A DNA stretch of 64,000 nt, taken from assembly GCF_002127325.2 (NCBI RefSeq), contig NC_035434.2, positions 149,603,692 to 149,667,691 on the forward strand, read 5' to 3'. This DNA comes from Helianthus annuus (taxonomy: Eukaryota > Streptophyta > Magnoliopsida > Asterales > Asteraceae). Positions 57,640 to 64,000 of the stretch are shown here, piece after piece. The stretch's first letter is position 1. Each line of letters opens with the position of its first letter. The notes under the pieces are model-generated. The model searched no databases. It was not told the origin of the DNA and saw only the letters and a list, made by a program, of their open reading frames with translations. The position numbers and the translations under genes were made by a program.

Positions 57640-58250
57640 GAACGTACTCTTTTTGGCTTTTCATGATGCTTTCGACTTAAAGCATCGGCTACTACATTAG
57701 CCTTTCTTGTATAATACTGAATATTGCAATCGTAATCAATAAGAATTTCCATCCAGCGTCTCTATCTCATATTCAATTCATTTTGCCCGAAGACATATCT
57801 TAAACTCTTATGGTCAGTAAAAATGTAAACTTACTACCATAAAGGTAATGTCTCCAAATCTTCATGATTTTTAAGTTGTCTAGATGCATAGGCTATAACC
57901 TTTTGACATTGCATCAACACACATCCATAACCTATCTTAGAAGCGTCACAATAGACTACAAAGTCCTCAGTTCCTTCTGGTAACGCTAGTATGGGTGCGT
58001 TGGTTAATCGTTGCTTAAGAATTGTAAAGGCTTCTTCTTGTTTTGGTCCCCGTTAAACTTAACAGATTTACAGGTTAGCTTAGTTAAGGGAATGGCTATT
58101 CTAGAAAAATCTCGAATAAATCTTCTATAATAACCGGCTAATCCTAAGAAACTTCTAACCTTTGTTGGTGACTCAGGGGTTTTCCATTTGGTAATCACCT
58201 CGATCTTGGTGGGATCCACATTAATTCCTTCATGATTAACTAATTCCTTC
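57640..58250 (-). pseudogene. Gypsy B RT C-terminus and RNase H, frameshifted
   Basis: VNHEGINVDPTKIEVITKWK, SFLGLAGYYRRFIRDFSRIA and KLTCKSVKFN open the segment. A frameshift near 58050 follows, then FTDHKSLRYVFGQNELNMR, an in-frame stop, and [15 protein letters not shown]. These are consecutive thumb and RNase H motifs of gypsy pol. Several frameshifts make it non-functional. Confidence 0.88.
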
Positions 58251-58252
58251 AT
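58222..58252. repeat. Junction of gypsy elements A and B at a 12-bp repeat
   Basis: TAATTCCTTCAT occurs at 58222-58233 and again at 58241-58252. To the left the reading is element B RT (NHEGINVDPTK). To the right it becomes element A (RIWTSLY). The join removes A's integrase and 3' LTR and B's RT core. Confidence 0.7.
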
Positions 58253-58259
58253 GTATAGT

Positions 58260-58745
58260 GAGGTCCATATTCGTTCCATGAATTAGCAAATATTGTCTGT
58301 CCTGCCAAAGGTCGCTTCCCCATGCCCCACATGGGTCAATCTTGAGGACTCTCTTCCTCCAGTTCTTCAATTTGAACAAGGCGAGTCTGATCAGGTATGG
58401 TAGAGTGGATAGCGAGCTGCAAAGCTCGTATTCATTCAAAAGTTCCATCCAGCGATGCCATTAACTGATTTAACTCTCTCGTAACCAGGGTACACGGGAG
58501 GCCCTTGTGATCGGTCTAAGTGGTGCATTCGGTACCGTCCAAGTAATGCCTCCAACTTACATCCAAAGGCCATGGCTTCCACCGTAGATCATGGCTCGTG
58601 CAGTTCTTCCTGTAAGTCCACCACGTAGGCCATCTCCTTCTCACGTTGCATCGATGTGTAACTAGGACTCTGATTCGAGACAAAATGGTATACTGCCAGA
58701 TCATCGGTACCCTCGGGTAGATGCGATGCTCAGTGCGTTGCAAGG
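58260..58745 (-). pseudogene. Gypsy A RNase H remnant
   Basis: Across two frames the minus strand reads LPEGTDDLAVYH, HDLRWKPWPLDVSWRHYLDG, TECTTYTDHKGL, HRWMELLNEYEL and LAGQTIFANS. These follow the gypsy order (THDLE..AVVFAL..WRHYL.GT.CT.YTDHKSL). Stops and shifts occur throughout. The active-site Asp of TDHK survives. Confidence 0.7.
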
Positions 58746-59036
58746 TTGGGTTTCAGAAGCTAAAAAGATGTTCCCCTGTTTTACTTCCCATGAATTCACA
58801 GCTCCTCGCTGTGCCGGGGGGGGGGGGTGAAGTTGCGCACTCTTCGAAAATCCCATGATGGATATGCGCTAGTATCTAGCGAACCCAAGGGATTGCTGTA
58901 TCCTAGAAGGAAATCAGGATTTGCATAAGGTCAATTCTGAAATTCCACCTAACGATGTGGAAGTAAACCAGGTAACTCTTCAGAAGACACGTCAGAAAAT
59001 TCACGAATAACTGGAAGATGCTCGTTCTTCCTTTCT
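58746..59036 (-). pseudogene. Gypsy A RT N-terminal stub with large internal deletion
   Basis: VIREFSDVSSEELPGLLPHR and VEFQIDL mark the usual RT entry, but about 300 residues of RT core are absent before the RNase H remnant. A run of 11-12 G residues at 58818 adds a frameshift-prone tract. Confidence 0.65.
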
Positions 59037-59444
59037 TAAAGCGGCGAATCGGTGACAAGAGCTAGTATAGCAGAGTAGCCCTTCCGTAGACACTTCTGGG
59101 CTTTCACGACTGAGACGATGCCAACAATGGCACTACTACGATGATCTTGTACTGATAAGGATTCCCCACTGGGGAGAGGGATACGCACGATTTTCTTTTT
59201 GCAAAGAATTTCTGCTTGATACATAGATAACCAAGTCCATATCAACGACCACGTCAAAACTTACAAGAGTATTGGGAAGTAGGTCAATGTCGAACACTTG
59301 ACCCACGAGATCAAGTTTACAACCAAAAAGAACATGAGAAGCTTCTATCGATTTACTATCAGTTAATTCTACTGCATGCTTATTTACAAGAAGGGTGGGA
59401 GTTAGTCCTAACTGGCGACTGAACCCCAAAGACACATAACTCAA
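59037..59444 (-). pseudogene. Gypsy A protease-like segment
   Basis: LSYVSLGFSRQLGLTPTLL, VELTDSKSIEASHVLFGC and LVSFDVVVDMDL match the retropepsin region between gag and RT in plant gypsy elements. The catalytic D[ST]G is not intact (the region before YVSLGF reads FDFVTD in another frame), so it is probably inactive. Confidence 0.6.
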
Positions 59445-59510
59445 ATCGGTAACAAAGTCGAATAAAACAGGAGCAAAAGATCATTCAAAGAAGACGTACC
59501 GGTCTCAGCA

Positions 59511-60755
59511 TTACCCTTCATTGCGAGCTTCCCCAGCGCCAATAGTAAATACTCTTCCATGCGCTCTGTTCCCACCATTGTTCCCATTATTGTTATTCCC
59601 AGTAGTGTTGTTGTTTCCAGCATTCTGATTAAGCTGAGGGCAACCCCGCTTAAAATGACCCTCATCACCACACTGAAAGCACCCCTTTTGATTTCCCCGA
59701 TTCTGTTGGGGCTGCTGCCTCTCCTGTTGCTGTGGCTGCTGCGGCGGCTTTGGGAGCCAGACCCTACAATCTTTAGCCATATGACCCACCTTGTTGCACC
59801 TATGACATACCCGGGTGCACGGTCCGCGATGGTGGAACATACACTTATCACACTTTGGTAGCTTTCCCGCGTAAGAACCCTGATTTGAATTGTTGCTCTG
59901 ATTCTGGTTCACAGAAGACGACTGGCTGAAACTACGGTGGATGCTGTTGTCTGCCCTTTTCTGAGATTGGCTGGCACTGGTTGCTTTGTCAGTATCGTTC
60001 CATTTTTGCTTGTGATCACTAGCAGGTGTGGTAGCTGTAGCAGTCGAGGTAGTAGCAGAAACGCGTGGCGGCAGGTTGCCACGTTCGACCTCCTGGTCAG
60101 TAATCTTATGTGCCAAACGGACGATTCGGGGCAGATTGTCTAGGTTTGCAGCAGTAACATACCCCTTAACAGCTGGTGCTAAGCCCTTGAGATACAACTC
60201 AATTCGCCGAGGTGGGGGTCGAGACATGTTAGGGCACAAAGTTGCTAAATCATTAGACCTCCTAGTGTATGCTTCAATCTCAGATCCCTCCATTTTCAGA
60301 TTGTAGAACTCGTTCTCCAGTTTCTGAATCTCATCACGAGGACAATACTCCTCTCGCATCAACTCTTTGAAATCATCCCAAGTAGTGGCATTCGCCATCT
60401 CAATACCTAACATCTGAACCTGGGCATTCCACCATGTAAGGGCACCATCCTCGAGTGTGCCCGTAGCATACTTCACTCTGTCCCCAGCTGGACAGTTACA
60501 CATTGCAAATACCGATTCTGCCTTCTCAAACCATCGCAGGAGTCCTACAGCCCCTTCAGTCCCACTGAAGGTCTGTGGCTTACAATCCATGAACATCTTG
60601 TACGTACAAACCGGTGGAGCAGGAGGATTGTTTTGATTCGCAGGTTGACCCGCCTGGTAAGCCGCTAGGGCTTCAGCTACACGAGTGTTGATCAAGTTGG
60701 TCAGCTCATCTTGGGTCATCGCGATGTGACCACGTCCATGTCCTCGTCCACTCAT
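59511..60755 (-). CDS. gag: Gypsy A gag polyprotein, intact ORF (414 aa)
   Basis: Structural Gag of element A. Start taken at MSGRGHGRGHIAMTQDEL (ATG 60755); 18 upstream codons are in frame but lack the conserved start. Residues about 55-200 hold the retrotransposon gag core (FMDCKPQTFSGTEGAVGLLR, WFEKAESVFAMCNCP, LTWWNAQVQ, FYNLKMEGSEIEAYTRR, YLKGLAP). A Gln/Asn/Ser-rich linker follows, then zinc knuckles CHRCNKVGHMAKDC and CFQCGDEGHFKRGC, with an extra CDKC..H..C motif just before. A low-complexity Asn/Gly tail ends the frame. The continuous frame contrasts with the ruined pol downstream. Gag binds RNA and forms virus-like particles in the cytoplasm. Confidence 0.9.
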   Translation of the reverse strand: MSGRGHGRGHIAMTQDELTNLINTRVAEALAAYQAGQPANQNNPPAPPVCTYKMFMDCKPQTFSGTEGAVGLLRWFEKAESVFAMCNCPAGDRVKYATGTLEDGALTWWNAQVQMLGIEMANATTWDDFKELMREEYCPRDEIQKLENEFYNLKMEGSEIEAYTRRSNDLATLCPNMSRPPPRRIELYLKGLAPAVKGYVTAANLDNLPRIVRLAHKITDQEVERGNLPPRVSATTSTATATTPASDHKQKWNDTDKATSASQSQKRADNSIHRSFSQSSSVNQNQSNNSNQGSYAGKLPKCDKCMFHHRGPCTRVCHRCNKVGHMAKDCRVWLPKPPQQPQQQERQQPQQNRGNQKGCFQCGDEGHFKRGCPQLNQNAGNNNTTGNNNNGNNGGNRAHGRVFTIGAGEARNEG

Positions 60756-61253
60756 GATTCTATAGGAGAAGAGGGAAAAAGTTGCGAGTCGAAATGAGGT
60801 ACAGCTCAAGTATCACGTTGAAATCTACAATCTACCAAGTTTACACACAATAAGGCAGAACCCTTCTCACGCTCGTTAAGCCTCACTGGGACTTGCATGC
60901 ACCTCGCGTTATTATTATGTGTGCACCCATAATAATAAGGTAATTTGCATGCTCATCTCAGTGCCTCTTAACTTGCGCTAAAAGTTTCCCCCGCATTCAA
61001 ATAGCCAAGTGGGTAGTATAGGATTATGATTCACAAGATTCATAGAGTAGTGTCACACTATCAAGTCACCATGGTAGCTAGTATATCGTTTCGTTCAAAC
61101 TGTAAGTGTATGACTACTAAACAAGTAAGGCATGAAGTAATTAGAAGACGAACCTTGCAATCTGGAGCTGAGTGTCATGGTCGATTTTCGAAGTTTTTCG
61201 GTTATAGTCTGGTTTTATATAAACATTTTAAAACCAAGTTCACTATAACCAGT
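60756..61253 (-). other. Leader between PBS and gag of gypsy A
   Basis: About 500 bp without supported ORF. Contains an inverted AATAATAAGG/TTATTATT motif near 60910-60945. Expected to be the untranslated leader with packaging signals. Confidence 0.5.
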
Positions 61254-61266
61254 GGCTCTGATACCA
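61254..61266 (-). other. Primer binding site of gypsy A (tRNA-iMet type)
   Basis: TGGTATCAGAGCC on the minus strand starts 3 bases after the LTR end. Same PBS as the 13.1-kb element. Confidence 0.92.
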
Positions 61267-61269
61267 AAC

Positions 61270-63801
61270 TGTCACACCCCCAAATTACCACATAGGGAGT
61301 GTCCCTGTTAGGCGTGTGACATACCAATAACGAGCCACCAATTACATTGAACCCATACAAGTTATAAATAAAATCCCCATTATTAATAAAAAAACATCTT
61401 CAACAAGTTTAAACGAAAATCAATAAGTTCAGCGGAAGCAAATAGTAAACGAAGTTAAACTGTTTCAAAACCAAAGTATAGTATCAAGAAATCAGTCACA
61501 TAAATCCTTCCTGTCGACCCATGACCACTTCGGCTACTCCAGACAGCAAGTTCCCAAGTCCAAGATATCTAACGACCTGCGAGCATGCAACAAGTGTATC
61601 AGACAACGCTGGTGAGTTCATAGTTTTACGAAAACGTTAGTTACCAAGTGTTTAATCCAGTTCATTGAATACCATTTTGAAAACAATGTTGATAATACCC
61701 CAATACAAGACGGCTTCTGATTATTTTGCCCTTTCTCCAATGCTCCTATCAAAGCATTGGTCATGACTAGGTCATTAGTTCAACACCCGTCCTCCTAGGA
61801 ACGGGGTGAGGTTGCCAAAACTAAGTAGCGCTACTAACTAATACCATGTTACCTACCCGGTAACCAAACAACACGGAGGGACTTTAAAGGTGATAGGAAG
61901 AGTATATTATCCAACATTCCCGTTTTTACCCAAAAGACTTATCCCTTCCCAGGATACCCACTGACTGTCCCAACCACCGGGACGCATGCTCAAAAGAGAT
62001 GAACTCACCTTGGTTTGCTCGGTAAGATAGTTTACTTGTTAAAACTCTTTTAGTCAATCACGTCCTATTATAGTTACCATGTTTTCATTAGATTTGTATT
62101 CAGATAACGGCACATAAACACGTATTTAACACGTAGCACAAGTAACACGTATATACATTTAAATTACGTAGTGTATCATAAATTATGATAGGTAGGTCAC
62201 TTAAACAATTACACACATGTTGGTCCTTGAATAATTTCGTGAGTGGCCCAGCTTATGCATGCCAAGTGTGCGGCCCATCCCAAAGTCCTAAACTAGAATT
62301 TTGTTAGCCCAACCAAGTTGCTAACCTATACTAAAAGAATGATGGCCCAAGTCAAAAGTCTGTAGGCATATAAAAGAAATGTGCGACCAACTCAGGTGAA
62401 AGAAGAGAAGTGGGGTCCACGCACTGAGTGTGCGATCATGACACGTATTTTATTTGTTTGTACGATGAAGAGACTTTTGAAAGGGTGGGGCCGGCTGCTA
62501 GGGTGCGACTTGCTACCTGTGAGGTACCCTATGCTCCTCAAGTTGTACATTCTTTATCATAATTTTCAAATAACCAATTCACATAAGAAGATTCAACAGA
62601 TAGGACAAAACCACTTTAATACACAGATTTAAACATGCACATTCACTTGGGTGTACCCTACGCAATAATACTTGTACATTCAAGAAACCCAGCATCACAT
62701 CCTTACTATAACCATTGATCACCTAGAAATCATTCTTCTATTTGCACAACCCATCGCATAACAGAGACTATCTTCATCAACACTTAAAACAGTTAACAAA
62801 TTCATATATCGAGCAACAGTTCATCATCTTATTACTTTTTAAACAAGCTTATCGGTGTCTTGGGATTGCGGCTGATGATTATGATTGCAAACATTCTAAT
62901 CGGGTTAATCGAACGATGATTTCAAACACTATCATGCATCCATATCTCTATCGTCATATCACTAAAATAAACCATGTAGCACATAATTTCAAGATACCAT
63001 CTAACAGTTTTCATTCGTGCATTAAACACCCGCCAATCACGTTCCAATGATAACCCGGCTAATTAGCTACCACTAAATCATATCATAACAATATCAATAT
63101 TACACTTACTGATCGATCATGTAGTTATGACATAGTTTCCATCAACATTCATATTAACATACGTTACTAATCTCTACTATAATCAGCACATAACCACACT
63201 TTGACATGAAATCAGAAGAACATACTAACCAAGGTTTGCCCGAAAGAGGTGATGTCTCGCTGATGAGGGGGGGGGGTCTGCTATGCCGCAGGTATGAGAT
63301 CTTGAGAGGGATAGGGTTTGTTGTGGTGATAAGGTGAGATGTCAATAGAGGTTACGTAACATGCCATTATAATGCTCAAATATCATTAAGTGGGCCGGTG
63401 ATCCAGCTTGGGCCGAGATCAGAACGAGACACCAAGAAAAAAAAAATGTTAATTTGGTTTAATGTTATGGATGTTATTAATAATAAAAAAAAAACAAACG
63501 GAAGTGCCATATCTTTAGATACATAATCCATGAATGGTGGGCTCAAGTGGTGTGGGCCGAACTTAAGTGAGTGTAGGGCCGAGATAAAGGAACTAAGGTG
63601 TGTGTCCTATCTTTGTGTGCGACCCTAACCGAGCCATTGGCCCAACCGAAAACCCGACACACACGTTAAACACGTTTATTAAAGTTACGAGCGTTTAATG
63701 GAATATTATAGTACGGAACATGTTACACATAGGAAAGAATTAACGAAGAGTTAAGATCACAAGCTTAAACGTTACAAACCTCGAAAGTTCGGGTTGTCAC
63801 A
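61270..63801 (-). repeat. 5' LTR of gypsy A (2532 bp)
   Basis: On the minus strand starts TGTGACAACCCGAACTTTCG and ends GGGGGTGTGACA, directly next to the PBS. No second copy is in the window. A poly-G run lies at about 63267. It is unrelated in sequence to B's LTR, confirming that A and B are separate families. Confidence 0.85.
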
Positions 63802-64000
63802 AATCCCTTCTCCAGTAGTTTGTCTAACTGTTTCTTCAATTCTTGCATTTCTGCAGGTGCCAAACGGTAAGGTGCTTTTGCAATCGGTGTTGTTCTTGGT
63901 AGTAGATGAATCCTGAATTCAACTTCCCTGTCCGGTGGTAGTCCTGGTAGTTCTTCTGGAAACACATCTGGAAACTGAGATACTACTGGAATATCTTTTA
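63802..64000 (-). pseudogene. Gypsy B RT N-terminal segment
   Basis: [38 protein letters not shown] and [11 protein letters not shown] form the standard entry to gypsy RT. The frame is cut at 63801 by element A's LTR. It continues out of the window to the right. Confidence 0.9.

Larger units (their letters stand above)
58253..63801 (-). mobile_element. Gypsy element A: 5' LTR, PBS, gag, decayed pol; 3' half deleted
   Basis: 5' LTR 61270-63801, PBS 61254-61266, gag 60755-59511, protease-like 59444-59036, short RT remnant, RNase H 58745-58260. It is inserted in B's RT after LEKGF (63802). The immediate flank AATCC should be the target duplication; the partner is lost with the deleted left end. 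Confidence 0.8.
54805..64000 (-). mobile_element. Gypsy element B (chromovirus-like), interrupted by element A, runs off right edge
   Basis: Order on the minus strand: RT start (64000-63802), then element A (63801 to about 58252), then RT/RNase H (about 58250-57640), integrase (57557-56715), chromodomain-type tail (56616-56185), PPT and 3' LTR. The RT core between LEKGF and VNHEGI is missing. The gag and 5' LTR of B must lie beyond 64000. Confidence 0.8.

Noticed and set aside
61026..61295. 89-codon plus-strand ORF next to gag
   Set aside because: It overlaps the leader, PBS and LTR end of gypsy A on the antisense strand.
54805..63801. A single complete gypsy element with LTRs at both ends
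   Set aside because: The two LTRs do not resemble each other, RT is missing twice, and RT sequence of the left part resumes at 63802, so two elements are nested.

Overview
This window is plant nuclear DNA, most likely from a eudicot. It holds one large spliced housekeeping gene, one compact housekeeping gene, and about 45 kb of nested transposable elements. The mix of long-LTR Ty3/gypsy, copia, Pack-MULE, hAT, Harbinger, Helitron, SINE and LINE pieces suggests a repeat-rich genome. I suspect Asteraceae from the general style of the repeats, but I could not run an alignment, so that is an inference.

Region 1 (1-15877, minus strand): a gene for V-type proton ATPase subunit a, closest to the TGN/early-endosome isoform VHA-a1. 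I can assemble 18 exons in one open frame of 810 codons. Only the last few codons fall outside the window. Its introns contain MULE-like and hAT MITEs, a Helitron terminus, an LTR-like block, a poly-G inverted-repeat element and a hAT MITE inserted into one half of a tandem duplication.

Region 2 (17781-35420): nested retrotransposons. A degraded copia element (minus strand) keeps part of integrase, a gutted RT, RNase H and a 460-bp 3' LTR. Into that LTR inserted a 13.1-kb Ty3/gypsy element (18213-31308) with two 3656-bp LTRs that differ at only 8 positions by eye, a perfect 5-bp target duplication, a tRNA-iMet-type PBS and a PPT. Its interior cannot encode a polyprotein, so it looks like a recently moved non-autonomous element. 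Its leader holds a long array of short hairpin-forming repeats.

Region 3 (35420-44900): a microsatellite, a PIF/Harbinger derivative, then an intact Ulp1-fold protease gene resembling the NEDD8 protease DEN1 (40039-40710), with a probable 5'UTR intron carrying a LINE fragment. Two SINEs and two Helitron 3' termini follow.

Region 4 (45239-50082): a Pack-MULE with about 200-bp TIRs and a perfect 9-bp target duplication. It carries a broken fragment resembling the 5' coding part of the chloroplast GTPase ObgC. A 3544-bp solo LTR related to the region 2 gypsy sits inside it, with its own 5-bp target duplication.

Region 5 (50083-54800): mostly unassigned AT-rich DNA with a 502-bp near-perfect tandem duplication and an LTR-promoter-like block.

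Region 6 (54805-64000): two interlocked Ty3/gypsy chromovirus-like elements on the minus strand. Element B (3' LTR, chromodomain end, integrase, RNase H) was invaded in its RT gene by element A (5' LTR, PBS, intact gag ORF, decayed protease and RNase H). A later deletion fused the remainders at a short repeat, and B's RT start reappears at the right edge of the window.
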